DNA of 64,000 nt, from assembly GCA_019671005.1 (NCBI GenBank), contig CM033747.1, forward strand, positions 27,741,188-27,805,187, read 5' to 3'. Under the pieces are notes generated by a model. That model was not told the DNA's origin, ran no database searches, and saw only the letters and a program-made list of their open reading frames with translations. This document shows positions 35,151 through 48,204 of the stretch, in pieces. The stretch comes from Hibiscus mutabilis (Eukaryota; Streptophyta; Magnoliopsida; Malvales; Malvaceae). The first letter of the stretch is position 1, and each line of letters starts with the position of its first letter. A program made the translations under genes and the position numbers.

Positions 35151-38100
35151 TGTAATACCCCAAAATTTGCTATGTTAATTAAGGGTCATTTAGTACTAAG
35201 ATTATAGCTTAAAAGCTAACTTAGTGACTAAAATGACAAAAAGGCAAAAGTTAGGATTTCTTAAATTGAGAGCTTTAGAAAAAGGAATTTATGAGATTTT
35301 AAGGCATCATGTGAAAGAGAGTAAGCTGAATAGAGTACTTGCAAAGTTTGGTTAAAATCCGATAAAAAAATTGGAATGGGAATTAAAGGATAAAGTTTAG
35401 TGACCAAAATGACAGTATGTCAAAAGTTGGTGTCTAGAGTCTAAAGATGGAAAAAGTATAGGCTTCTAAGGAATAAAATCTGAAACAGGTTCGGGGAATG
35501 AAAATGCAGTATAAGATATCGAATTTTGATAGAACTTTATAGTTAAGCGTGCTTTTTCCATAGGAGGGTGACCTACTAGAAGGTCCCATGTCAGTATTTT
35601 GACTGATAAAAAAGATTCAGTACGAGTTAATAATATTCCTAATAGATTATTGTTATAAGATTTCTAAGAGGAATTGTATCCGATAAAAATTCTTGGTAAT
35701 TATCGGTACATCAAATCGAACTAGAATTTTAAAGACATTTCCAAAAGCTATGAAAAATTCATAAAATATTATTTTATGAATATTTTAATATGTCTAGTTA
35801 GAATCCAACTAGATTTAGTTGAATTTTTTACAAAATGGAAAACTAGATGAAATTACGAATAGTTGAGGGCAAGTTAGTCATTTTGCCTCCAATGGCAATT
35901 TTGAAATATTTTGAAAATGGCATGGGCATTTTAGTAATTTCCCTTCTCAAGATTTAATCCTAGCCATTAATTGATGATAGATTAATTTGATCCTTTGGAT
36001 TTAAGATTAATTAATTAAATGAAATTAAAATTCATTTAATTAATTATAAGTAGCAATATTAGATTAAATTCAAAATTATAAGTCAAAGATGAAAAAAAAT
36101 TGCTCTTCTTCTCCATTTCGTGAACTCAAGGAAGCTTAGGAGAAAGAATACAAAAAAAAAATTCTTTGGCAATTTTGAAGGCTCCAAAGTTAGAATCAAG
36201 GTATGTTGCTTTGGAAAAAAATGATATATGCTTAATACTCTTTCTTTTTATAGTAATTTTGCATGGTAATATGAAGAGTAGTTCATGTTCTTGAAGAAAA
36301 ATAAATTGGAATTTCATGAACCATGTTAGGATTAAGGCTTGATTTAAGTAAATTAAGTGTTGTAGAGATGAAAACAAGCTTGAATTTAGTTTAATTCCAT
36401 GTTCAAGGTTATAAACCCTAACCCTAGAATTTGGGATTTTATTTAGGGGTTTGAATTAAGGATGAATTTGGATGATTTATGAAACATGGAGTATGAATAT
36501 GAAGTTGGAATACAAAATCCTTATTAGATTCCAAAGTGATCATTTCGGCTTGGAGGAAGAATTAAGGGGTTTTGTTTTGAATTTTATTCTAGTGATGGAA
36601 TTGAAGAGATTAAGATTATACAAGCTTAAAATTGTCAATTGGATCAAAAATAAGTCCTTGAATAATGAAGGACCATTTCGGCTAAGGGTAGAGAGTAGAA
36701 GGGTTTATTCTTGAATTTTGGTTTGATGATGGAAATGAAGAATATATGATGGGAAAATTAATTTCAGCATGTTAGGGTGTTATTTGAATGAAAATCATAC
36801 CTTTGGAAGGTTAGTGACCAATTCAGTCAAATGAAGAAGTGTTGGAGTAATTTTGTAAAAATTTAATATGTGATTTTATGATTTGAATATGTTATATGAA
36901 GTTAGTATTGATTTTAGGAGGCAAGGTATTAAAATGACAAACAAGGAAATGGCAAGGGACCATTTCGGTAAGTGAAGGTTTAAAAGGGGGACCAATTTGG
37001 CTTTTGTTTAAAAAATTATAGAAATGTTAGATTAAGTATTTGGTACATGTTTGCAAGTTTATTTGTAATATTAGTGACTAAAATTCCACTTTAGCAAAGG
37101 TTAGTGATTGAAGAGTAAAGGTTCAAAGTAGATGAATAATAATGGAAATATGAGGAAATTATTCAAACTTGAATAATTGGTTTGTTGTCCAAAATGGTCA
37201 GTAAGGACCTTAAGGACTATTTCGACAATCACTAAAGAATAAACAAAAATTTTGGAAATATTTTATATTCAATTAAGAATGTTATGTAATATGTTTAAGT
37301 AATGTTAGATTGAATCTAACAAGTATTGTGCATGTGTTCGATTAATATTCTGTAGTTCACGAGAATTCTAAAGGAGGTGCTAGTACGAGAGGCAAGGAAA
37401 AAGAATATAATTAAGTTTAGTGAGGCTGGTTTTGTGCTACTCAAGTGAGTGCAATATTTATATTTATGTTATGTTACTAAAAAGAAGACTTGCTATAAGT
37501 CGACCTTAAAAGTTAGTAATGATATTATATTTCTGAAATTTTATATTATGATTTATAGAAATGGCATGACAAGTGATATGTGTACTATTTTGTCCTTAAT
37601 ACGGTATGTTTACCTGATACATTATATTTGATTTATTTAGGGTATGAACTGCCCATTCTATTTATCTTATGACATTGATCATATCATCTCTGTTGTCCAA
37701 GTATTACATCATGATAGTTGGGTATAGTTGGCATGCCATAGAGTCTTAGCAGCTGCATTTTCGGTTCTGATATTTGTATGTTATTGTGACTACTATGGTG
37801 TCACATCCACCTTAGGGATCTAAGCCCATGGTGCTAAGTGCACTAAAGATGTGCTTATATGAGGAGCAAAGAGCGTCCTTGAGTACGTACTCATCTGTCT
37901 GTTCAGTTAGACACTACGGTGTCTATTTCAGATGACTCGCGTACCTTGATCTCATACAGTATACCTTGGGCTATTATCTTAAAAATACTAATTTGTAGGT
38001 GAATAAACTCAGATACTTTATATGTTTTGTTATGTTTAGAAACATAATTATCTGTATTCTGTCTGTACCTTAGTGATATGATAAGTTGATATAAACTATT

Positions 38101-38769
38101 CTGGGACTAGCTTGCCATTTTGCAGGAACTGTGTTATCTTGTTATGTTATTTGATTATATGATATTGTTTTTGCTTCACTAAGTTATACTTAGCGTGTGT
38201 TCTTTTCACACGTAGGTTTCGGACTAGCATTAGCAGAAAAAGAAGCTGCACTTTTGGGAATCAAGTTACTGCCTGCAAAACTTCAGTATGTACTTATATA
38301 TCCTAGACTAGTGGGAATGTATAAGTATTTTTAATTAGCAGCTATCTTGTATTATTAAACTTATAAGCTAGCTATAAGTTACAATAATGTTTAACTTTAG
38401 TAATATGAATTAGATGTATGATAGTAGTAAATTTGATGATGACGTTTTACACGGTTTAAATATTGTTTGTCGTCTATCGCGTAACGATTTTAAAATCTAG
38501 AAAGGGTCTAGGCAGCACACATAGTCTTCACCCTGAATTATATTTTCACATTATTAACTGACTTATATGTTTTACAAACAAATTCAAGGTCGAAACTAGC
38601 TGCATTTGGCTGAGACGATTTTTAATTGAAAACCGAGGAAAAAGATGAAACTGTAAAACTAATTTCGAGAATTGTTTAAATTTTTTTTACAAACCTGGAA
38701 TTCAGCTAAACAATATTGTGACATCTTTAATTTATATTCGGCTTACGAGTATACGTTAAGGGTGTTACA
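35151..38769 (+). mobile_element. Solo LTR (3.6 kb) nested in element A gag, with TSD
   Basis: Begins TGTAATACCCC and ends GGGTGTTACA. Flanks are GTGTG (35146-35150) and GTGCG (38770-38774), a duplication differing by one C-to-T change at a CpG. Gag becomes continuous when the insert and one duplicate are ignored. No gag or pol inside. It carries TTGGCATGCCATAG (37728-37741), a CGCGTACC box near 37938, palindromic hairpins (37785-37925) and a CTAAGT/ACTTAG hairpin (38179-38193). It lacks the GTAYCGRTAC cluster. Small open frames such as 36472-36714 have no recognisable family. Confidence 0.88.
37785..37925. other. Group of perfect short palindromic hairpins in solo LTR
   Basis: TGTGAC/GTCACA (37785-37790, 37800-37805, loop 9); CTTAG/CTAAG (37811-37815, 37820-37824, loop 4); GCAC/GTGC (37840-37843, 37851-37854); a 12-bp palindrome GAGTACGTACTC (37881-37892); TAGACAC/GTGTCTA (37908-37914, 37919-37925, loop TACG). 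They lie between the TTGGCATGCCATAG box and the CGCGTACC box, as the arrays in related LTRs do. Confidence 0.65.
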
Positions 38770-38774
38770 GTGCG

Positions 38775-41700
38775 CCCTAGCCTTACTGGTAGACGAGGCT
38801 CTGCATTGGTGGGAGACCACTATACTTACTATTCCCGAAGAATTCGTAACCTGGGAGTTCTTTCTGCATGAGTTCATAAAGAAATACATCAGTAAATATT
38901 ACTTGGCTAAAAGGCGGGATATCTTTTTGCATCTTAAGCAAGGCAGGTGACCGATGGAGCACTACATCCACGACTTATGCAAATATTGCAAGTACGGAGC
39001 TGAGTACATTAAGAAGGAAGAGGAGAAATGTAGAATGTTTGTTGCAGGTCAGAGTGATGAGCTTTGACCTTTGTTCACTGCATTGGGGATCATAGATTTC
39101 TAAGAGCTCGTGAATCGAGATATTTCTATCGAAGCTATTCAAAGGTCACAAAAGACTAGTGGGCTAACTCGATCTAAAAAGAGGCCTTGAGATGATTCTC
39201 GTCCTCTTTTGCCGTATAAGAAGGGCAAGAAACAAAGGTTTAAGAAACAATACCATCAACTGCCTTCTCGACCAGGCAATTTTGCCAAGCCACAAACCAT
39301 GTCCCAATCTGTTGCAAGAACAACCTCTATTGAGAGTACCAGAGGTTTAGGTCGAGAATCTTAATATCCCATTTGTAATTTTTGTCAAAGAATGCATCCT
39401 ATGGGATAGTGTCGTAAGCAATCTGGATCATGTTTCTTCTATGGTGAACAAGGTCATTTTATCAAAGATTGTCCAATGAATATGCCCAAGTCTGTTGCAC
39501 CGATAAACACAACATCCCATGCTCAGTCCTTCAAGGGTAAGGGACAGAAACAAGCTACAACATGAGCTTTCGGGAGACCTGGTGGTTCTATGAGAACTCT
39601 AAGTCGGCAAGAATCCAAGGCTTTAGCTCAAGTTTATCATGTGAGGAGTAGAGAGGATAGGGAAGATCCATATATTATAGTAGGTACTATTAAAATGTAT
39701 ACTCATCTTGTTTATGCATTGATTGATCCCAGATCTACTCATTCCTTTATTAGTACTGTATTGATTAAAAGATTTAGGTTAACATTCGAGTCTATAGCCT
39801 CCAAAATCACCGTAACCAACCCTTTAGGTGATAGTGTTGTAATTGGACTAGTATGTAAAAACTGTCCCCTTATGATACAAATGATACCTTTTTGACCAAT
39901 CTCTTGGCCCTCCCTATTCATGAGTTTAACGTTATATTAGGGCTTAATTGGCTCAAAGAGCATCAAGCTTAGGTGGATTGTTCGAAGAAAAAAATGTATC
40001 TTTGAGGTCTTTGCAAGGTGAGCATGACCCTCATGGATTCTAGGGGTAAGAGATTATTGTTATATGCTACTGCAAGTAGGGAAGAACCTCAGTTGCAAGA
40101 TATAGATATCGTGTAAGAATTCTCTGATGTGATTTCTGACAAACTTATGGGTTTACCACTCACTCGTGGAGTTGAGTTTGAGATTGAAATGCAACCTAGA
40201 ACCACCATGGTTTCTATTGCACCTTATCGAATGGAACCAGTAGAACTCATCAAGCTTAAGGTACATATTTAAGACCTATTGAATAAAGGTTTCATTAGAT
40301 CAAGTTCCTCACCCTGGAGATCCCCGATTCTTTTTATCAAGAAGAAAGACAGATCTATGCGTCTTTGCATTAATTACCGACAATTAAACAAGCTCACCAT
40401 CAAGAATAAATACCCTATACCGAGAATTAATGATTAATTTGATCAACTTAAGGATGCAATTGTCTTCTCCAAGATTGATCTAAGGTCTGGGTACTATCAA
40501 ATGAGATTTAAAGAATACGATGTGTCCAAGACAACTTTTCGTACAAGGTATGGCCACTACGATTTTTTGGTTATGCCTTTCAGATTAACCAATGCGCCGG
40601 ATGCCTTTATGGATCTCATGAATCGGGTTTTGAACTATATCTTGATAAGTTTGTAGTAGTTTTCATAGATGACATATTAATTTACTCCAAGAATCAAGTT
40701 GAGCATCGAGACCATCTTCGCGTTATATTCAAAACCTTTTGGGAGAAGCAGTTATATGCCAAGTTTAGTAAGTGTGAGTTCTGGCTCACCGAAGTGTCAT
40801 TTTTAGGACATGTAGTTTCTACAAAAGGTATACAAGTGGACACAAAAAAGACTCAAGATATAGTTGATTGGAGGCCACCAAAAAATGTAGGTTAAGTTCT
40901 TAGTTTCCTTGGACTTGCTGGTTATTATAGAAGATTCGTTAAAGGATTTTCTATAATAGCATCATCATTAACCAAACTTTTACGGAAGGATATCCCTTTT
41001 GAATAGACTGAGAAGCAACAACGTAGTTTTGATCAGCTTAAGCAAGTATTGACTCATGCACCAGTTTTAGCTCAACCTTAGTCTAGTAAAGACTACACCG
41101 TATATAGTAATGCATCATATCAGGGTTTAGGACGTGTATTGATGTAAGAAGGCAAGGTTGTTGCATATGCTTCAAGACAAATTAAGCCACACAAAATGAA
41201 TTATCCTACCCATGATCTTGAATTGGTTACGGTACCGATCACAAGAGCCTCAAATACCTGTTGACACAGAAGGAGCTTAACTTTCATCAAAGAAGATGGA
41301 TAGAACTTCTCAAAGATTATGATCTCATAATTGATTATCACTCGTACAAGGCCACGTTGTAACTGATGCACTCAGCTGCAAACTTTGCATGCTCCTCGAG
41401 CTATCAACGCTCATTTCAAGTTATAGAAACACCACCCTTTAGTAAACGAACTTTTTCATTCTACCATTGTGTTGAGAATCAAGTTGTTGCAAGACCAAGA
41501 CGCTAAAATACAAACCATTATTTCCAAACTCCAGAGTAATCTTGATTTTGACTTTAAAGTTAACTTTGAAGGACTCTTGTGTTTTTGTGATAGAATCTGT
41601 ATACCAAATAATGAATTCCTTCATGATGACATTCTCAAGGAAGCTCATTATAGCCCTTTCTTGGTTCACCCGAGGTTAGTAAAAATGTATAAGGACCTTC

Positions 41701-42890
41701 GAGAATTGTATTGGTGGCCTGGTATGAAGAAAGCCATTACAGAATTTGTATCTAAGTACTTAACGTGCCAACGAGTCAAAGCTGAACACCGTGTCCCTAC
41801 ATGATTATTGCAACTGATTGAACTTCCTCAATAGAAATGGGAAAGAATAACCACGAACTTTGTTAGTGGACTACCGTTGACTCCGGCTAAGCATGATGCT
41901 ATTTGGGTCATTGTTGACCGTTTTACCAAGTCAACCCATTTTCTACCTGTCAGAATAGACTATAGTCTTCCCAAGTTAGTTGACTTGTACATCAAGAAAG
42001 TGGTTAAACTCCATAGAGTACCCAAGTCAATCATCTCCGATCGAGATCCACATTCCACTTCATGATTTTAGAAGGCACTACAAGGAGCTTTGGGCACTCG
42101 AGTTAATCTTAGTACAGCTTTTCACTCTCAGTCTGATGGCCAATCAGAAAGGGTAATTCAAATATTGGAAGACATGCTTCGTGCATGTGTCATTGATTTT
42201 GAAGGAAAATAGGAAATGTACCTACCTCTCATCGAGTTTGCTTATAATAGCAGTCATCAATCATCTATCAGAATGGCACCATATGAAGCATTGTATGGCA
42301 GGAAATGTAGAACATGGTTATGTTGGTCTAAACTAGGTAAAGACAATATGTTGGGCCCTAACTTACTTCGGGAAACTGAAGAACGGGTTACCATCATTCA
42401 TCATCGTTTGAAGGTTGCCTTTGACCGATAAAAGGCCTATGCTGATCTCAAGATAAGAGATATACACTATGAAATTGGTGAGACAGTTTTCTTTAAAGTT
42501 TCCCCATTGAAGAAGATTTTTGTTTTGGTAAAAAGAGAAAATTAAGTCCCCGATTCAATGGACCCTTCGAGGTGATTGAAAGAGTTGGTCTCGTGGCTTA
42601 CCAACTAGTTTTTCCTCAAGAGCTAAGCAAGATTCACGATGTATTCTATGTGTCGATGCTCAGCAAGTATAGATCTAATCTATCACATGTTATTGAGCTC
42701 GAATCAGTGGAACTTTAACATAACTTAACCTACGAGGAAGAACCTATACACATATTGGCAAAGGAAGTCAAGAGACTTCGAAACAAAAATATTCCTCTAG
42801 TCAAGGTACTTTGAGAAGTCACAAGATCGAAGAAGCTACATGAGAACCGGAAGAGACCATAAGGAACCAATACATACATCTCTTTTGTTC
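38775..42890 (+). pseudogene. Element A gag (rest) and pol
   Basis: Gag C-terminus to about 39370 (LL.DEALHWWE). CCHC knuckle near 39430 (CFFYGEQGHFIKDC). Protease at about 39690-40010, with LIDPRSTHSF where D-S/T-G is usual. RT at about 40130-40990, with FIDDILIYSK near 40662. RNase H at about 41035-41400, with a roughly 75-bp internal deletion near 41233 that removes the middle of the domain. Integrase at 41470-42440, with the YWWPGMK zinc-finger region near 41710 and the catalytic core from 41880. A Tekay/Del-like tail follows to about 42890. There are many stops at Gln and Trp sites, for example 41004-41006 and 42210-42212. Non-autonomous now, but the overall order is complete. Confidence 0.88.
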
Positions 42891-42918
42891 AGGTAAAATT
42901 CGAGGATGAATTTTTCTT

Positions 42919-42930
42919 AAGAGGGAGAGT
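42919..42930 (+). promoter_or_regulatory. Polypurine tract of element A
   Basis: AAGAGGGAGAGT directly precedes the 3' LTR, the expected primer for plus-strand DNA synthesis. Confidence 0.85.
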
Positions 42931-45628
42931 TGTAACACCCCGAAATCGGACTTAGTCAGAATTCAGTTCCGGCAACCATAAATTTTGTATTGAAAAGTCA
43001 AACTATAGTATTGACCTTCGACCAAGTGGTCAATTATTGGATTATTGAACCCTAATTAAGTATTGAAATTGTTTAAGGATCTTATTGTAAATATTAAAAC
43101 TTACCTTAGTGGCTAATTGGGAAATTTGAAAGTTTAGAGACTAAAGTATAGAAAAAGAGAAAGTTGAGGAATTAACTTTGCGAATAGCCCCTCTTCAATC
43201 CTAATCGCCACATACGTGGGATTAGGAGAATTAGCTCATTCATTTGAAGGAAAGCTCAAATAATAAAATAGGAAAAGGAAAAAAGAAAAGCTTACTAGTT
43301 AATCTTCAAGCTTGCACCTCTCATATTCATATTCATCTTCATCTTCTTCCTTAGTGGCCAAGCACACACCTCCATTAGAGCCTTAATGAAGCTTTGCTTT
43401 TCTTCAAGTTATCATTTCCAAATTATATATATTGATCGGGTAAGCAATACCCCTTAATTAATTTATTGATTCCATGGCTAAAACCATGTCTAAATCCAAG
43501 CTCAAGAAGTTATGAACCCTAAAATTTCCTAGGGATATCAAAGTTCAATCTTTATTATTTTTCATAGATAATAAGTTGCTATAAAGATATTATTGATATT
43601 GAAATCTTTATGATTTCTATTTCCATGTAGCTCAAGATAATCAAGGTGAAGAATCACTAAATCCTTCTAATTCAAACAAGTTAAAGAACAAAGGAGTTGT
43701 CATCCGGGAGCCCTAAAAGCTTCAGGAGTATCGGTGAGTGTAGTTGGAGTCTCAGGATTGGCTATGTGCTTTTCTTGATTTCATTAATGTTGTATTTTGC
43801 ATTTCCATCCATGATTTCAAGGTATGGTTACATCAAAACCTCGTATGAGGTACTATTGGTAAGCTTGGGTAAGCTTGTTGCGTTGATATAAAGATTATTG
43901 AATCATTACATTGTCATTGATGTCATTGGAACATTGAGAAATGCCATATTGATCATTGTATATTGTTATTGCTATATTGTTATTGTCATCGTTATCGTTA
44001 TTGTTACCATTATTGTTATTGTTATTGATATTGGCCTAAGCATTGAATCCTTAGATACGAATGGATCTGGGATACAATTAGCATGCCATAGAATTTATGA
44101 GCTCATTGGTACGGAGTGGACTACAATCCTTGAGCTAAGGCTCTATTTGGCGATATTGGCGGGATGTGTTGGTTTTGGTCTTATTGGCGATGTTGGAGGG
44201 TATTGACTGTTCATTGTTGGCGATATTGGTTGGGAATCCGCGTATCCACATTCACATATCGATCCAAGGAATTAAGTAATTGAAATTGTTGTTAAAACAT
44301 TATTTGAGATGCTTTTACATTGATATACATGATAATGATTTTATTTGCATTCATGTTATTGTTGTTGACTACCTCACTAGGCTATATAAGCCTAATGCAT
44401 CTCATTTCCATGCATTTCATGTTAAAAGGTGTCGGATCGAGGATCGGAGCTAGGTGAGTTTTGAAGCAAGTCACACAAGCCATAAGTAATGTAAACTTAG
44501 CCTTTGAACTCCTAGTATGGTGGCATAGGGTCTAGACATATTAGTTTAGCCCTATTTTGTATGTACATATGGTTCACCATGTTGAATGGGTTAAAATATG
44601 GAATATGCTATGTTAGTGAATTGGCAAAATTGGTAAAATGGCCTAAAATGCTCCAATAGGTAAAAACATAGTAAATGGATCCATTTGGGCATAAAATTTG
44701 GTATGCATTTAGATTAGATGTTTATAAGTTTGCTGGTAAAATTTGGTAAATATTGGACAAGATTAAGACTCTTAATTTGATTAAAAATCAGACAAAAAAT
44801 GTCATTACAGACCCAAACGTACTGGTACGGGTGGTGTCGTACCGTTACTGGTAAGCAATTTTGGGTAATGTTAACCCAGGCGTACTGGTATAGGTGATGT
44901 CGTACCGGTATTGACATGTTAATTTCGGTACTATAAACCAATTCGTACCAATACTGCTTTAGGGGTACCAGTATGCCAAATCAACACTAAAATTTTACTG
45001 TAGCAAGGGTATTGGAACAAGTAGTGTCGTACTGATACCCATCAACAACTTAATTTGGCGATTTAAGGTTAGCCTACAGATACAGAGATAGACTCGTACT
45101 GATACGAATGGCATCGTATCATCGTACTGGTATAGCATACTACATACTGATACTGGATTTAGGTTCGAACGAATTTATTTATAGGGGTATACCGGTACGA
45201 CTTTATGAGTACCGGTACCGATACAGGTTAGTTAGTTAAAGTTAGTTATATAGTTTTAAAATCGTGCAAGATAGTCACTGAATTTATGAGGCTTAATTGA
45301 AGATGTAATTGAACTCCAAATTCATTGAAAATTTGTAAGTAAGACACTCAAACATCGAATTTCACATTGGTAACCCTAATTATTGATAAGTTCCAGTAAT
45401 TTTCAAAAATTACAATTTAGTCCCTAAATTTATATAAGTTACCAAATGATCCCTTAACTATAGTTTGACTGAGTTTACATTGATCATAGTCATTCATTGC
45501 ATCGAATTAACGTTGTTAATTCACTATTTATAGTATAAATCATCAAAATTAATAAATCGTTTATCGTATTGTTCACCGATAACACTTTTTGACCCGGATT
45601 CCTACTAGACCGGGAAAAATGTGTTATA
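42931..45628 (+). mobile_element. 3' LTR of element A
   Basis: It aligns with 31979-34638, with scattered substitutions and small indels, and ends GTGTTATA before the TAGTT duplication. The box TTGGCATGCCATAG is TTAGCATGCCATAG here (44078-44091). Its palindrome cluster at about 44819-45230 keeps the 20-bp step (for example 44819/44839) although the spacer bases differ from the 5' LTR. Confidence 0.92.
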
Positions 45629-45633
45629 TAGTT

Positions 45634-48190
45634 AACACAAAGTGTGGGGAGTCCGGTGCTCAAGGGCCTTCAGACCGTTAGAGAGTTTGCTGATTTATTT
45701 CCAAAAGAGTTACCCAAATTACCTTCAGATCGCGAGCTAGAGTTTCGGATAGATATGATGCCTGGCACAACACCAGTGTCTATTACACCGTATTGTATAG
45801 CACCAACCAAATTGAGAGAGTTAAAGAATCAGATTCAAAAACTACTGGAAATAGGCTTCATTCGGCCAAGCATCTTGTCTTGGGGTGCACCAGTCTTGTT
45901 TGTTAGGAAGAAGGACGGGTCAACAAGGATGTGCATTGAGTATCGCCAACTCAATAAGGTAACGGTGAAGAAATGATATTCTTTACCAAGGATAGATGAT
46001 CTATTTGACTAGTTGAGAGGTGTCCATGTGTTTTTAAAGATCAATTTGAGGTTTGGTATTACTAGTTAATGGTGGTGGAAGAGGATGTTTAGAAAACCAC
46101 TTTTAGAACGCGGTACGGACTTTATGAGTTCTTGGTAATGCCTTTTGGGTTTACCAATGCACCTGCAACTTTTATGGACTTGATAAACCGGATCTTTCAA
46201 CCCAATTTAAACCATGGTGGTCTTCATTGATGATATCTTGGTTTATTCGTGCTCAGAGGAAGAGTATGACTATCACCTTCATATTGTCCTTTAGACCTTG
46301 AAGGAAAGACAACCCTTTGCCAAATTTAGTAAGTGTGAATTTTGGCTTTCCAAAGTGGCATTTTTTGCCACATTGTAGCGACGGATGGGATACATGTCGA
46401 TCCGTAAAAGATTCAGGATGTGGTTGAGTGGAAACCACCTAAAAATATTGCGAAAGTCTATAGTTTTCTTGGACTTGCCAGATATTACCGATATTTTGTC
46501 AAGGGCTTTTCTATCATAGCGGCACCTATGACCAAGTTGTTATAGAAGGGAGTTCCATTTGAGTGGAACAAGAGGAGACACCAAAGCTTTGAACAATTGA
46601 AGCCTTATCTAACAGAAGCTCAAGTCTTAATGCAACCCGAGACTAGTAAGGATTATATGGTTTTCAGTGATGCCTTATTGAATGAGCTTGGTTGTGTTCT
46701 CATGCAAGAGGGTAAAGTGGTAGCTTACACCTCGAGACATCTCAAGCCTCATGGAAGGAATTACACCACACATAATTTAGAGCTAGATATAGTTATCTTC
46801 GCGTTGAAGATTTGGAGGTACTGCCTGTATGGAGAAAAATGTACTAAGATCTTTACCTTTTTTATTGGTGGCCTAACATGAAAAGGGATGTTTCAGAGTT
46901 CGTAACAAGATGTCTTGCTTGCCATCAAGTTAAGGCAAAATATTAGGTTCTTTCGGGTTTGCTTCAGCATATCCAGATTCTACAATAAAACTAGGATCAT
47001 GTGACCATGAATTTTGTGACGGGTCTATCGTTGACCCAAAAGAAGCATAATGTTATGTGGGTGATAGTGGATCATTTGACTAAGTCTACTAATTTTTTAC
47101 CTATGCATATGGATTTAACGCTTGAGAGGTTGGCACTTTTGTACATTCAAGAGATCGTGAGGTTGCATGGGGTGCCATCATCGATCATATCTAATAGGGA
47201 TCCCCGATTCACAGCGAGATTGATAATGAATCATTTGACCAAGTCTGCTAATTTCTTACTTGTGTATATGGATTTCACGATTGAGAGGTTGGCACTGTTA
47301 TACATTCAAGAGATCGTGAGGTTGCATGGGGGTGCCATCATCGATTATATCTAATACGAACCCCGGTTCACAGTGAGATTGTGGAAAAAAATTCATGAAG
47401 CCTTAGACATAAGGTTGCATTTCAGTACTACTTTTTATCCTCAGACTGATGGTCAGTATGAGTGAGTTATTCAAATCTTGGAGGATATGCTTTAGTGTTG
47501 TGTTATTGACTTTGAGAGGATTTGGGAAGACCAACTATCGCTTGTTGAGTTTGCTTATAATAATAGTTTCCAGTCGAGTATCAAGATGGCTCTTTTTGAG
47601 GCCTTGTATGGGCGAAAGTGTAGAACACCCTTGTGTTGGACTGAGCTCAATAAAAGAAGGATTGTGGGATTGGATTTAATTAGGCAAATTGAGTAGAAAG
47701 TTTAGATCATCAAAGAAAGATTATCTAAGCACATCGAGTATGAGGTTGGTGACAAGGTGTTTCTCAATGTGTCACCGTGGAATAGGGTAATCCGCTTTAG
47801 GCGGAAGAGTAAGTTGAGCCTGAGTTTTATTAGGTCTTATAAGATTTTTGAGAGGGTTAGACCCATGACGTACCGACTGGCCTTACCTCCAGAGATGGCG
47901 CACATCCACAATGTGTTCTATGCATCTATATTAAGGCGTTATCGTCCGACCCTTCACATGTTATTCCATTAGAGGAGATTGGGATCAACACTGACCTGAC
48001 CTATAAGGAAGAGCTAATAAGAGTTCTTGATAAGGGAGTCAAGGAACTTCATAACAAGTGTATACCCTTGGTGAAGATGTTATAGAGGAACCACGGGGTT
48101 GATAAAGCCACGTGAGAGGTGGAGAAAGACATGAAGCTGCTTTACTCGTATTTGTTTCCAAAAGGTAAATTTCAAGGATAAAATTTCTTT
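45634..48190 (+). pseudogene. Element B pol: RT, RNase H, integrase
   Basis: Resumes after element A. RT at 45660-46400: FPKELPKLPSDRELEFRIDM, then the WGAPVLFVRKKDGS block and FIDDILVYS near 46220, with a stop at 46010-46012 where Gln is usual. RNase H starts at about 46640 (MVFSDALLNELGCVLMQEGK). It is joined near 46855 directly to the integrase YWWPNMK region, so a large piece of RNase H and the integrase start is deleted. The integrase core from 47000 carries a ~155-bp tandem duplication (47066-47220 and 47223-47372). The tail to about 48050 (PEMAHIHNVFYASILRRY) is Tekay/Del-like. No functional enzyme is expected. Confidence 0.88.
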
Positions 48191-48204
48191 AAGGAGAAGA
48201 GAGT
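48191..48204 (+). promoter_or_regulatory. Polypurine tract of element B
   Basis: AAGGAGAAGAGAGT directly precedes the 3' LTR start at 48205. Confidence 0.85.

Noticed and set aside
36126..36714. Open frames at 36126-36377 and 36472-36714 as genes in the 3.6-kb insertion
   Set aside because: AT-rich, no recognisable domain, inside a solo LTR.
32934..44206. Two similar Ile/Val-rich open frames at 32934-33230 and 43898-44206 as a duplicated gene
   Set aside because: They are the same position in the two LTRs of element A and arise from a (TTATTG)n-like stretch. No domain is seen.
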